Shown piece by piece: positions 11,111 to 22,110 of a stretch of DNA of 64,000 bases. Origin of the DNA: Sophora flavescens (taxonomy: Eukaryota; Streptophyta; Magnoliopsida; Fabales; Fabaceae); NCBI GenBank assembly GCA_030762895.1, contig CM061065.1, positions 72,801,676 through 72,865,675 on the forward strand, in the 5' to 3' direction. The notes beneath the pieces were generated by a model. The model was not told the DNA's origin, did not search any database, and was given only the letters and a program-made list of their open reading frames with translations. Both the position numbers and the translations under genes were made by a program. Each line of letters begins with the position of its first letter. Positions within the stretch are counted from its first letter, which is position 1.

Positions 11111-12512
11111 CTCATGCCTTCCAGAATTGTCATATTACCATTGATAGTAGAATCTTTACTGTTGATCTTTTATGCTTACCTTTAAAACAACTTGATTTTA
11201 TTTTTGGCATGGACTGGTTATCTTCCAACCACGTCCTTCTGAATTGCTTTGATAAAACCATAGTTTTTGGCACTCATTTGGAGTAAAAGAATCTGACCCT
11301 TCTCTTTGCCAACCAAGTTAAGGCTTCAATGAAAGACGAGGTCCAAGTGTACATGATGTTGTCTTCCCTGGAATTAGATAGCCCTCCTGATGTCGGAAGT
11401 GTGCCTGTTGTGCGGGAATTTCCTGAAGTGTTCCCAGGGGATGTTTATAATTTTCCCCCTGAGAGAGATGATGATTTTACCATAGATTTAGTGCCTGGCA
11501 CCGGGCCAATATACATAGCGCACTATAGAATGTCTCCTCTAGAGCTAGCTGTGTTGAAGAAACAGATAGAGGATCTGATCCAGAAGCAATTTATTAGGCC
11601 TAGCGTATCCCCATGGGGAGCGCCAGTGTTGCTAGTAACGAAGAAGGATGGCAGTATGAGGTTGTGTGTCGACTATCGACAGCTCAACAAGGTGACCATT
11701 AAGAATCGGCATCCCCTCCCTAGGATTGATGATCTTATGGACCGGTTGATAGGTGCTTGCATCTTTTCAAAGATAGATTTGAGGTCAGGATACCATCAGA
11801 TTCGGGTTAAGTCTGAGGACATCCCGAAGACAGCATTTAGGATGCGTTATTGTCACTATGAGTATTTAGTTATGCCCTTCGGTATGACTAATACTCATTC
11901 TGTGTTCATGGACTACATGAACAAGATCTTTCACCCTTACTTGGATAAGTTTGTGGTGGTTTTCATAGATGACATCTTAGTGTACTCCAAGACCAAGGAG
12001 GAACATGAGGATCACTTGAGGGTTGTCTTGCAGACCTTTAATGAAAGGTAGTTGTAAGCTAAGTTGTCTAAGTGTGAGTTTTGGTTAGAAGAGGTGAGTT
12101 TCTTAGAACACATCATCTCTAAAGGTGGGATAGCCGTGGACCCGGCTAAGGTAGAGACGGTGCTCCAGTGGGAAGCGCCGAAGTCAGTGTCCGAAATTAA
12201 GAGTTTCTTGGGTTTAGCAGGGTGCTATAGGAGGTTTGTAGAGGGTTTCTCTAAGTTAGCTTTACCCTTAACCCTTCTTACCAATAAGGGACAGTTGTCT
12301 GTATGGGACTCTAAGTGTGAAGAAAGTTTCCAAACCCTTAAGGATAGGTTGACATCAGGACCAGTGTTAGTTTTGCCAGACCCTAGTGAACCTTTCGTAG
12401 TTTACTGCGATGCTTGCAAGCAAGTTTAAGGTGGTGTGTTGATGCAGAACGGTAAGGTAGTAGCTTATGCGTCTAGGTAGTTGAAAACCCACGAGAAGAA
12501 CTACCCTACCCA
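11111..12512 (+). pseudogene. Chromovirus unit D: protease end, RT and connection domain (left half)
   Basis: Leader and protease are shortened relative to B and C by a further deletion near 11115. The 11329-12051 frame is the longest open stretch in the array (240 codons): linker (FPEVFPGDVYN), then most of RT with RPSVSPWGAPVLLVTKKDGS, CVDYRQLNKVTIKNRHP, LRSGYHQIRV and the intact catalytic FIDDILVYS. The connection region follows at 12064-12429 (SFLGLAGCYRRFVEGFSKLALP), then RNase H begins (YCDACKQ). A TAG at 12049 and a frameshift near 12425 break the frame. The unit is interrupted at 12512 by a CACTA transposon and resumes at 20468. Confidence 0.9.
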
Positions 12513-12529
12513 CGATAGTGCAATAAGTG

Positions 12530-12870
12530 CTTTTTACGTCAGTTAAAATTGATTTTTTACGTCAGAATACTGACTAACGTAAATACAGCTGACGTTAAAA
12601 GTTAAACTTTTAACGTCAGTTGAGAACTGACGTTAAATATAACACTATTAACGTCGGTTCTTTAACACAACTGACGTTAATTTTGTCAAAATTAACGCCA
12701 GTTCTTTAACAAAACTGACGTGAATTTTGTTAAAACTAACGTCAATTGTTATAAAGAACTGACGTTAAAGGTCTTAATGTTAACGTCAGTTGTAATAAAC
12801 AACTGACGTTAATAGTGTACTGTATATTTTATAAAATACTATTAACGTCAGTTTTATGATAAAACTGAAT
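12530..12870. repeat. Subterminal ACGTCAGTT repeats, left (3') end of CACTA
   Basis: More than ten copies of ACGTCAGTT/AACTGACGT in both orientations, many as close inverted pairs that could fold into hairpins. Subterminal repeats of this kind are transposase binding sites in En/Spm elements. Confidence 0.85.
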
Positions 12871-13138
12871 TTATAGTTTTTTTTTTTAAATTCAGTTTTA
12901 AAATATCACTCCCCTCAATTATCCCTGCATTCAGTAAATATCCCAGTAACACAGAATATCACACACATTACAGAATTGCAAAGGAAAAATGGAACAATGA
13001 TCTATATGTATGCCTGTTCAGAAACAATATATATTTATTAACATAGGTTATAACTCAAAATAAATACTGAAATATAATTAAAAATAAATGTATACTAAGT
13101 TTAAAATACCTATATCAATATGCCTTCGTGATGATCAT
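12871..13138. other. CACTA 3' non-coding sequence
   Basis: AT-rich sequence between the left subterminal repeats and the solo LTR. It includes the last few codons and the original stop of the transposase (minus strand, about 13114-13133) now cut off by the LTR. Nothing else recognisable. Confidence 0.6.
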
Positions 13139-14294
13139 TGGTCGCGCTGTCGCGCACGCGCCAAAAAGCGAGCGATTTACAAAAATATGTAGATAGGGAG
13201 CGACAACTCGGATATCGTCTCACAAGGACTCTTGGGTTGTTAACAGAAAAAGTCAGAATTGGGGGGGTTTGGATTTTAAATTAAATTAAGAAAACAAAAC
13301 AGAAAACAATGCAATGAAAACAGAGCAGTTTAAGAGATTAACAGATAAACTAAAGTGATTAATCTACTGTTCTCGGTTTCCCAACTATCATCGGTTCATG
13401 TAAATTCCAAGCCCTAAGCAGATTCTAATCCCCTTTCGGTTGTAGCAACAATTCACAAACGAAATCACTACTACAGATATATACTCCTATTCCTGAATTA
13501 AACAAACGGGGTTAAGCCCTCATGAACTAAACGAACATGAACGAACACACGCGAATTAAACAAACGCGATTCAATATAGGAACATAACATCACCGAAATA
13601 AATCAACACAACATTATACACTCCTGAATTAAACAAACATAAATATATAGCATAGTATTGAAAAGAGAATAGCAAACAAAACAGGAATTACAGAACCTCA
13701 AGTGCGGTGGAAATCGAATACAGTAGACTAATCCTAGGAGACTAGCTCTCCATTCCTAATTTCGCAGCTCTCTAAACTAAAAAGAAAACAAAGATAAAAA
13801 CTGACTAACTCCACAATCTGCATAGAACAACAATTTATATCTGTGAGTTCTGCGCGAGCTCGCGAGGTGAACACTGTCTTGCGACGCGAATCTCTGCGAC
13901 GTTTGGTCTTCTCGCGAGGCGAAGTACGGCTCGCGTGGCGAGGAATGGAAAAGTCATGGCTTCTGGTCTTCAGTCTCGCGAGGCGAGTCATGTATTCGCA
14001 GGGCGAGACAGAAAGGTTTGCAATTTCTGGAAGAGTCACGCTTCAGGTTCGCGAGGCGAATGCCTTCTCGCGGGGCGAAGAACTCCATAACTGCTTCTCT
14101 TTATTAACCTGAAAACAGGAAATAGCATAAGTGCTTTATTTGACTCTAAATCAACTAAATTAACCTAAAAATACTCTAGAGACTCAAAATTCTGCTTAAA
14201 GACAATCAAGTCTAATTTGGGCGAAAACGATATATAATTAGCACAAAACCATGGTCATACTAGTCATAAAACTAGATGAGCCAGTGGCTTATCA
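13139..14294 (-). mobile_element. Solo LTR in the 3' end of the CACTA transposase gene
   Basis: A 1156-bp insertion with TG...CA ends (TGGTCGCGCTG to GGCTTATCA on plus), flanked by perfect ATCAT duplications (13134-13138 and 14295-14299). A TATA-like TATAAATTG on minus (about 13831-13839) suggests the sense strand is minus. GC-rich repeats of the TCGCGAGGCGA type (13850-14085) then lie upstream of the promoter. There is no internal region, so it is a solo LTR. It is probably Ty3/gypsy from general features; the lineage is uncertain. The first bases of the LTR supply a new stop codon to the transposase. Confidence 0.88.
13850..14085. repeat. Array of CGCGAGGCGA-type motifs in the solo LTR
   Basis: About eight loosely spaced copies of TCGCGAGGCGAA and variants (GCGTGGCGA, GCAGGGCGA, GCGGGGCGA) in 235 bases of otherwise AT-rich DNA. 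They lie just upstream of the putative LTR promoter (minus strand). The same motif recurs at 43985-44085. Confidence 0.75.
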
Positions 14295-17200
14295 ATCATC
14301 ACGAGTGGCATGTACGTCGTCCACCTGTGTCTCCTCGATTATAGTAGGCATGTTTGTTGAAAAAGAAAGAGTCTCAGGAATATCAAGATTTGAATCTTCA
14401 TTTTCATCACTACCATTATACATGCTTTTTCCTTGGAGAACCACGGACAACCTTTTGTTAGAAGGATCAGTGATGTAGAACACTTGTTTTGCTTGGGAAG
14501 CCATTATGAAAGGCTCATTTATATGACCTAACTTGTTGAGGTCTACCAATGTGAACCCCAATTCGTCGGTTTGTACACCACCGTTACTATCAACCCACTT
14601 ACATTTAAATACTGGCACCGTAAGCTTAGTGTAATCGAGCACCCAAATATCTTCAATATATCCAAAGTAAGGTCTCGGTCTTTGAAACGGGTTTTGTGTC
14701 CTTTGCACTAGAGAAGTGCATTGCTTCGGCCAAGATCATAACCCCACTATTTTGCATGGTACTCTTGTTATCTTGTTCCTTTGTATAAAAGGAAAAGTTA
14801 TTTATGTCGTATCCGCTCCAACATATGACGTTGAAGCTAGGCCCACGTGCTAGCCATCTTACGTCATCAGAAGCAGTACTACCATCCTTAAGCATTTCTT
14901 CCTTGAACCATGGTAAGAAAGTCTTGTTATGCTTGTTCAACAACCACCTTTCGCTCATTCGAGGGTTTTCTTGATTGACTTTTCTTTTATATTCAAATAA
15001 GAAAGGCTGAACACATTCGATGTTGTTCAATACATACAAATAGGCTTGAAGCACTTCCTCCCGATCCTTCCAATTAATTCTTAAGCCATGTGTACCCTTA
15101 CCTTGACATCTAATCTCATCATGCCGAGGCTTAGGAACCCCTATAGGATCCATGTTATGAAGGTAGTACGAACAAAACTAAATAGCTTCTTCTGCAACAT
15201 ACCTTTGAACAATAAATGCTTCCGGACGATGAGGATTCTTCACGTACCCTTTCAAGATCTTCATGTAGCGCTCAACTGGGTATATCCATCTCAGAAAAAC
15301 CGGCCCACATAATCTAATCTCCCTCACCAAATGAACAATTAAGTGAACCATTATGTCGAAAAAGGAAGGAGGAAAATACATCTCCAATTGGCACAAGATT
15401 GTAGCAGCCTCAACTTCCAAGTCATCCAACATACGGGGGTCAACGACTTTGCTACATATAGAATTGAAGAATGAGCACAACCGAGTAATGGCATGTCTCG
15501 CATTTTTTGTAGCAATACCACGAATAGCAACGGGCAGAAGTTGTTGCATCAAGATGTGACAATCATGAGACTTCAAGCCAACCAATTTAAGATCACTAGA
15601 GACAAGCCTCTTCATATTTGAAGAGTAACCATGTGGAACTTTGATGCCCTGAAGACACTCGCAGAAACTTTGTCTCTCTTTTTTTGACAAAGTATGACAT
15701 CTTTGGCGGCAAATAAGTCCGCTTACCATCCTCAACAATCGGAGCTAACTGCTCTCGTATACCCTTAGCAACGAGGTCGAGACGAGCATTCACACCATCC
15801 TTTGTCTTGCCCTGAATGTTGAGAAGCGTCCCGATCACACTATCACACATATTTTTCTCCACATGCATCACATCAATGCAGTGTCTGACATCAAGCTTGC
15901 GCCAGTATGGAAGATCAAAGAATATCGACCTCTTCTTCCATATGTTTTTCTCAAAGACTTTACCTTTCTTTTTGGACTTGCCGAATATAACATCGATGTC
16001 CTTTACCCTCTGATAAACCTGCTCTCCAATTAAGGCCGCCGGCGCTTCTTCTGTCTCTTGTCATCCATTAAAAGCTTTTTTCATCTTACGATATGGGTGA
16101 TCACGTCTAAGAAATCTCCAATGCCCAAGGTAAACCGTCTTCTTTCCATGATGCAATTGAGTGTAGCATGTTCCTTCTTCACATATAGGGCATGCTTTAT
16201 GCCCCTTGACACTGTACCCGGACAAGTTACCGTATGCTGGAAAGTCGTTGATGGTGCAAAATAACATGGCACGAAGCTTGAAAGTCTCATGAGAATACCC
16301 ATCAACTACATCAACACCTTCCACCCACAGTGTTTTCAAGTCTTCAATCAAGGGACCTAGATAAACATCTAAGGCATTTCCCGGTTGCTTTGGGTCCGAA
16401 ATCATCGTAGACAACATCATGTATTTGCGCTTCATGCACAACCAAGGGGGCATGTTGTAAATTACCAACAGAACAGGTCATGAACTATGAATACTACTCA
16501 TGTTACCATAAGGATTTATTCCATCCGTAGCAAGTCCAAGCCTTAGGTTTCTTGGCTCATCGGCGAAATTCGGAAACATAGTATTGATATTCTTCCATTG
16601 AATGGAATCAGCAGGATGACGAACCTTTCCATCACGTTTCCTCTCATCATTATGCCATCTAAGATTCTTCGCATCTTTCGTATTGGCAAACAATCGCTTG
16701 AACCTTGGAATTATTGGAAGATACCACAACACCTTCGCAGGAGGACCCTTTTTTCTCACATCATTAAGATCATCATCATCATCACCACCCTTCACTTTGT
16801 ATCGTGATAACCCACATTTGGGGCAATCGTGATTGTCTTCATGAACACCGGTGTACAATATGCAATCATTGAGGCATGCGTGTATCTTCTTATACTCCAT
16901 ACCCATAGGACACAATACCTTCTTGGCCTCATAGTTACGGTCAGGCAATGTGTTGTCCTCCGGAAGCAAGTCTTTCAACACTTCAAGCAATTCCGTGAAG
17001 CTTTTATCGGTCCAACCATTTCTCGCCTTCACACAAACCAATTTTAGCACCGCCGACAACCGTGTATGAGTAGTACACCCTGGATATAAAGGCTTATCCG
17101 CATCACCGCACAACCTATCATACACATGAGATCGATGAAAAGATTCTTGTCCAATATCACGAATCATGTCCTCTACTCGATCATCCTCCATATCTACGTC

Positions 17201-17472
17201 AACATCCTCACTTTGGGAGACACTCGCCGTACTACTCAACAACACATCACCATGCCATATCCATCTTGTATAACTCAAGCAAATCCCTTCACAAATCAAA
17301 TGAGTACGTATATCCTTCACCGTACATTTCCTCGTATTCAAATACTTGACACAAGGACAACAGAACATTCCATTACTATTAGGAACATTCCTTTGAGAAT
17401 ATTCTATAAATTCTCCCACCCCTTCAAATACTCAGCACTGGTACGCTTAAAAACCATCCAACTACGATCCAT
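14292..17472 (-). pseudogene. CACTA transposase (TNP2-like), broken
   Basis: Starts at an ATG at 17472 (MDRSWMVFKRTSAEYLKG), then a frameshift near 17415. In order on minus: transposase-associated N-terminal domain (CCPC, about 17360-17240), TNP2 region with the LYPGCTTHTRL and CPKCG motifs (about 17120-16790), Transposase_21 core (LRLGLATDGINPYGNMS near 16540-16490; CPICEEGT near 16200), DVMHVEKNMCDSVIGTLL (about 15880-15820), DUF4218 (LKSHDCHILMQQLLP, about 15580-15530) and DUF4216 at the C-terminus (VPVFKCKWVD, about 14600-14630). These domains are typical of plant En/Spm transposases. It has a TGA near 16061, a TAG near 15178, and frameshifts near 16470, 15700 and 14690. The C-terminal end was replaced by the LTR at 14294, so only about seven residues were lost there. 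Confidence 0.92.
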
Positions 17473-18208
17473 AACTAGATAGGTCATGTAGACATACAAA
17501 ACATATATCCAATATAAGGACAATACGGGAGATTGAAAACTATAGTTTTTGAAGATTGCCAAGCACCGGTCACGGTCTGGCAGTGATGTCCATCACGGCC
17601 GTAACGTGCCAACTGAACCAGACCATGCCATCACAGGCAGAACTGATCACGGCCTAGCCGTGATGAGCATCACGACCGTGACAGATCAACCAGCAGAGCA
17701 ACATGCACTCAAAACCAAAAATAGAGACGTACATTCCAAATAACTCAAACTCACGGTTTCAAGTTTCAACTATTGAGACTACAGTTTCAACATACACTCA
17801 AAACCAAAAATACAAAAATGTGCCCTAAATACTCACCAGAAATAGGTGCTCGCGTGGTGGTGGGGAGGGGAGCTCGAGTGGTGGCCAACGTTCGATGTGG
17901 TTACTGAGAGCAGAGGGACAAGGAGAGTTAGTGTGCGAGAAGGGGAAACAGAGATGTCAAGTTATTGCAAAGAATGAATGGAAAGACAGAGTTAGGGTTA
18001 ATAGTGTACCTCACGGTGGTGGTGAAGAAGTCCTCGCGGTGGTTGCGGTGGAGATGAGCTCGCAATTAGGGTTCTGTGCTGGGTGAGAGTGAGAGTGAGG
18101 GTTGAGAGTGATCTAGGGTTGAGCGTGATGAAAAGAGAAAAGAGACGTACGTACAGAGTGAAGTGCAGAAGGCGCGAGGGTGTAAACGTTATAATCAAAC
18201 ACCAAAAA
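17473..18208. promoter_or_regulatory. CACTA transposase upstream region with inverted GC motifs
   Basis: Non-coding. Between 17555 and 17690, 80-220 bases upstream of the transposase ATG, lies a cluster of GATCACGGCC/GGCCGTGATG half-palindromes (for example ATCACGGCCTAGCCGTGAT). The rest includes purine-rich plus-strand sequence (17850-18120) with no recognised gene. It probably carries the promoter and leader of the transposase. Confidence 0.55.
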
Positions 18209-18365
18209 TAAAACAACATTTAACGTCAGTTGTATTAAACAACTGACGTTAAAAGTAATTGTTTAACGTCAGTTGTATTAAAAAACTAACGTTAAATATT
18301 AATATTTTTTTAAAAACACTTTTAACGTCAGTTGTTGAATACAACTAACGTTAAAAGTGTTGTTA
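18209..18365. repeat. Subterminal-type ACGTCAGTT repeats (internal block 1)
   Basis: Several inverted pairs of AACGTCAGTTG around short AT spacers. Same motif as at the element ends, but about 2.1 kb inside the right terminus. Confidence 0.8.
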
Positions 18366-18369
18366 AAAA

Positions 18370-19075
18370 TCATTCTCTATATAAAGTACCATTCTTCTGT
18401 ATCAGTCTGTAATACTGCCTCTTCTTTTCCTCTATATTTCTATTCCTTCACAAAATGGCTCTGAGACCTTTGTTATTTCTTCCTATACCTAGACTTAAAG
18501 GTCTCTGTCTTAATGGTCAAAAATCTTCTGAGGTTGTGTAAATCACATTACATGGATGGTAAAGTTGAGTAAATCACGTAATGTGATTCCCTCACTTTAT
18601 TTCATCCCAGTCATCCCTTTCACTCTGCTTTGGCTGCAAGTGACGGTGGATTCGAGATGATGCGTCAAGGAATTCCAGTGAAGGAGGTGATGCAAAGATC
18701 CCTTTCACTTTTAATCACGATGCATCATGGAATTCAAGTGCGGGAGGAGATGCATCCATTTGAATTTCTGAGGACAGGACTGAGAAGAAAATGATGTTGA
18801 AGCAGAAACTTTTTTATATTTTAGGGCTATGTTGCAGAAATTTTTTATCTTTTAATCTTGTAATTAATTGTAACTTATGAACGCTTCAATGAGATACATA
18901 TATAACTTGTTTTATGTTAAGTGTTTATTTATCTTAATTTGCACAAGAATTTGTTTACTAATTCAAGCTAATTAATTAAGATTAAAAATAAACTTGTTTA
19001 AACAAAAAAGTTTAGAAATAAACTGCACTATAGATGTGGATTGACCTGTGTTAAGAGTGACAACAGGGCATTTCA
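18370..19075 (+). pseudogene. Duplicated segment copy 1 inside CACTA (possible captured gene)
   Basis: Contains a TATA-like CTATATAAAG, then an ATG opening a short frame (MALRPLLFLPIPRLKGLCLN...) at about 18455. Further sequence is nearly the same as in copy 2, ending in AT-rich 3' sequence. It could be part of a host gene captured by the transposon, with a TATA box, first exon (basic, hydrophobic N-terminus like a transit peptide) and possible splice sites. I do not recognise the protein. Alternatively it is a normal 5' region of the element that was duplicated. Confidence 0.45.
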
Positions 19076-19240
19076 GATAGGGATATAGGATTATTTATGT
19101 CAGTTGTTTATTTAACTGAAGTAAAAATCACACTTTTAACGTCAGTTGCATAAACAACTGACGTTAAAAATAAATATTTTTTATTTAAAAACACTTTTAA
19201 CGTCAGTTTTATTCAACAACTGACGTTAAAAGTGTATAAG
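19076..19240. repeat. Subterminal-type ACGTCAGTT repeats (internal block 2)
   Basis: A second internal block of AACGTCAGTT inverted pairs between the two copies of the duplicated segment. This fits tandem duplication of a segment together with its flanking repeats. Confidence 0.8.
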
Positions 19241-19374
19241 TTTCTGCAAAAGCATTCATTCCTCTGACTACTATGCTACTTAATTACCCATTACTGCTGT
19301 GCTACTTACCCATGCACATTGTAACCTATAATCCTCTTTATGAGCACTAAGTTTATACCTAGACTTAAAGGTCT

Positions 19375-20225
19375 ATTTCTTCCTATTCCTTCGGGCGTTT
19401 TCTTTTCTGCACGTTTATAATATATGACTGTCAACTCCCAATGCGCCTTGGAACCTAATGCTCTTAAAGATCAATTTAATTTTTTAGCAACTTACGACGC
19501 CTAGTAACTTCATCCCCTACTGCTATAAATAGCTTCCTTCCTTTAATTTTTCTGCTTCACAATATGGCTCTGTCATGGAGATTAACTTCATCACTATTTC
19601 TTCCTATACATAGACTTAAAGGTCTCTGTCTTAATGGTCAAACAACTTCTGAGGTTGTGTAAATAGCATTACATGGGCGATAAGGGTGTGTAAATCGCAT
19701 TATGTGAATTGCACACATTATCATCCTTCCGAAGAATCAGCAGCTACAGTTCCAAAACCTCAGCTTTGGAACCAAGGAATATTGCTGAAACAGATCGAGT
19801 GCACCCTTCACTCTGCTTTGGCTCCAAATTGACTGTGGATTCAGATGGAGCATCAAGGACTTCAAGTAAGGGAGGAGATGCATCCATTGGAGTTTCTGAG
19901 GACAGGACTGAGAAGAAAATGATGTTGAAGCAGAAACTTTTTTATATTTTAGTGCTATCTTGCGGAAATTTTTTATCTTTTAATCATGTAATTGTAACTT
20001 ATGAATCGCTTCAATGAGATACGATTTGATTATACGTATAACTTGTTTTATGTTAAGTGTTTATTTAATTTAATTTGCACAAGAATTTGTTTACTAATTC
20101 AAGCTAATTAATTAAGATTAAAAGTAAACTTTTTTAAAAAAAGATTAGAAATAAACTCAACTATATATGGAGTGATGATCTGCGTTAAGAGTGACAACAG
20201 GGAGATGACAACGAAAGAAAGATAG
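19375..20225 (+). pseudogene. Duplicated segment copy 2 inside CACTA (possible captured gene)
   Basis: Parallel to copy 1: TATA-like CTATAAATAG (about 19524), ATG with MALSWRLTSSLFLPIHRLKG at about 19564, then an open stretch at 19709-20017 (102 codons) rich in Ser/Lys and ending with a hydrophobic tail (KLFYILVLSCGNFLSF). Copy 1 and copy 2 share most of their 3' halves almost base for base. The product is unknown. Splicing of the first ATG exon (after CTTCTGAG, at GTTGTG) to the later frame is possible but unproven. Confidence 0.45.
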
Positions 20226-20239
20226 GAATGAGTTGATTA

Positions 20240-20440
20240 TTTACATCAGTTATTTATTTAACTGAAGTAAAAATCACCCTTTTAACGTCAGTTGTATAAA
20301 CAACTGACATTAAAAGTGTTAATAATCACTTTTAACGTCAGTTCATTAAACAACTGACGCAAATAGTGAATTAATATTTACAAAATTGCCACCGCCTCAT
20401 TTTTAACGTCAAACATATGGTCAACTGACGTAAAACGTTC
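20240..20440. repeat. Subterminal ACGTCAGTT repeats, right (5') end of CACTA
   Basis: AACGTCAGTTGTATAAACAACTGACATT-type inverted pairs and single motifs up to about 30 bases from the right terminus. Mirror of the left-end block. Confidence 0.85.
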
Positions 20441-20467
20441 CCGTATATTACATTATTTCCACCGGTG

Positions 20468-21153
20468 CCATGACAGAGAGTTAGGAGCTGTGGTATTTGC
20501 CTTGAAGATTTGGAGGCATTACCTTTATGGAGCAAGGTTTGACATCTTTAGTGATCATAAGAGTCTGAAGTATCTTTTTTATCAAAAGGAGTTAAATATG
20601 AGGCAGCGTAGGTGGACGGAGTCTTTAAAGGATTATGAGTTTGATTTGACCTACAACCGAGGAAAAGCCAATGTAGTCGCAAATGCCTTAAGTAGGAAAG
20701 CCTTGCACGTCTCCGCTTTGATGGTTAGGGAGATGGATCTGATTGAGGAGTTTAGTGACCTGAGTTTAGCTTGGGAAGATACCCCTAAGAGCATTACGCT
20801 TGGAACCTTAAAGGTTACCAACAGTTTGATGGATCAAGTTAGAGAGCGTCAGAGGATAGACCAGTTTCTCTTAGACTAGAGAGAGTTTCTTGCTTTGGGT
20901 AGAAACCTTAGTTTCCAGAATGGAAGTGATTGAGTTTTGAGGTTCAAGGATAGAGTTTGTATACTAGACATCCCAGAGCTTAGAAAGTTGACCCTTGAAG
21001 AAGGACATAGGAGTGGACTGAGTGTGCACCCAGGTGCCACTAAGATGTATATGGATATTAAGCATATGTTTTGGTGGCCTAGGATGAAGAAATATGTGAC
21101 TGAGTTTGTCTATGCTTGTTTAGTGTGCTAAAAGGCTAAGATAGAACACCAGA
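20468..21153 (+). pseudogene. Chromovirus unit D: RNase H end and integrase zinc finger (right half)
   Basis: Continues the frame lost at 12512: RNase H (KIWRHYLYGARFDIFSDHKS; MRQRRWTESLKDYEFDLTY), the spacer (HVSALMVREMDLIEEF) and the integrase zinc finger (GHRSGLSVHPGATKMYMDIKHMFWWP; CLVC). Stops occur near 20877 and 20934, and TAA replaces Gln near 21129. It ends at 21153, where unrelated LTR-like sequence begins. The rest of the integrase and the 3' LTR are not found further right. Confidence 0.88.
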
Positions 21154-21848
21154 TGAGACACCCCGTTGTGCCCCTTTGTGCCGTTAATTATTTATTACTT
21201 TTAATCCCTTATACATTGAAATACGTAAAAATTAAAACTTAAGCTAATAAGTATACAACTTCAATTCATTAAGACATCACATCATAATAATATTGTGAAA
21301 ACATACATATGTTTTACACATAATACAAAACAATGTTGAGGGTATCTTCTCAATAGGATCCCTCACAGGCATATACTTAAACAAAAGTTATACTTAGCGG
21401 AAACATATAAAAACACTTCTTAGACACACTGGCCATACTATCTATACTCTAATCACCATGGGTCACAGCTCGACCTCCAGCCTCTGGTTCGTAAGGAGTT
21501 CCATCCAACTCCTCAGCAGCCTCCGTTTCATACAGAGTTCCGTCCCGCTCGTCAGTAACATAATCCTCCATTGGGTCTTCTAACGTAAATAAAGTACACC
21601 CACAAAAATACAGAAATATAGGGAATAAGAAGCAATTCTATCATCAAAAAGAGGAAGAGTCATAGCATATAACATAATAAAAGTCACAGACAATCAACAC
21701 ATATAACTAACAAATCATCCTCAAAATTAAGGTATCGTCCTCTACCCTCAACCTCACGCAACTAAACCTTTATGATGACGTGGCCACTAATTCCCCATAT
21801 CTGTTAGGGATGTTAGTCAGTCATCCCATCAACGCGTCCCCAAAACCG

Positions 21849-22110
21849 GTGCACATCCTTATTCTTGGTGAGAATGCTCATGCAAAGCAATGACACTATA
21901 GTTGCACGGTACAGTTGGTGCACACTCTGGACCAAAGGTGCTCATGCATAGCAATGGAACTATATTTGCACGGTACAGTCGGTGCACAACCTCATCCAAG
22001 GTAAGAAAGCTCATGTAATACAATGACAATATAGTTGCACGGTACAGTTGGTGCACACCTTGTTTCTCTTTCGAGGGTGCTCAAGTAAAGCATTGCACTG
22101 TAGCTGCACA
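21849..22110. repeat. Four tandem repeats of about 64-69 bp
   Basis: Units start GTGCAC at 21849, 21918, 21982 and 22051, and (first three) end TTGCACGGTACAGT(T/C)G. They share GCTCATG-AA-GCAATG in the middle. Unit lengths are 69, 64, 69 and about 60 bases. Confidence 0.9.

Larger units (their letters stand above)
12513..20467 (-). mobile_element. CACTA (En/Spm) DNA transposon, nested in unit D
   Basis: A 7955-bp insertion flanked by the 3-bp direct repeat CCA (12510-12512 and 20468-20470); units A-C show the uninterrupted site. The termini are diverged CACTA-type ends: CGATAGTGCAATAAGTG on the left, and CACCGGTGGAAATAATG read from the right end. Both ends carry dense subterminal ACGTCAGTT repeats. 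Inside are a broken minus-strand transposase with En/Spm domains, a solo LTR, and a duplicated segment. The 3-bp duplication, subterminal repeats and transposase family together make the class secure. Element orientation follows the transposase. Confidence 0.9.

Noticed and set aside
17126..17482. 118-codon plus frame opposite the CACTA transposase N-terminus
   Set aside because: It mirrors the transposase coding sequence on minus; no independent evidence.
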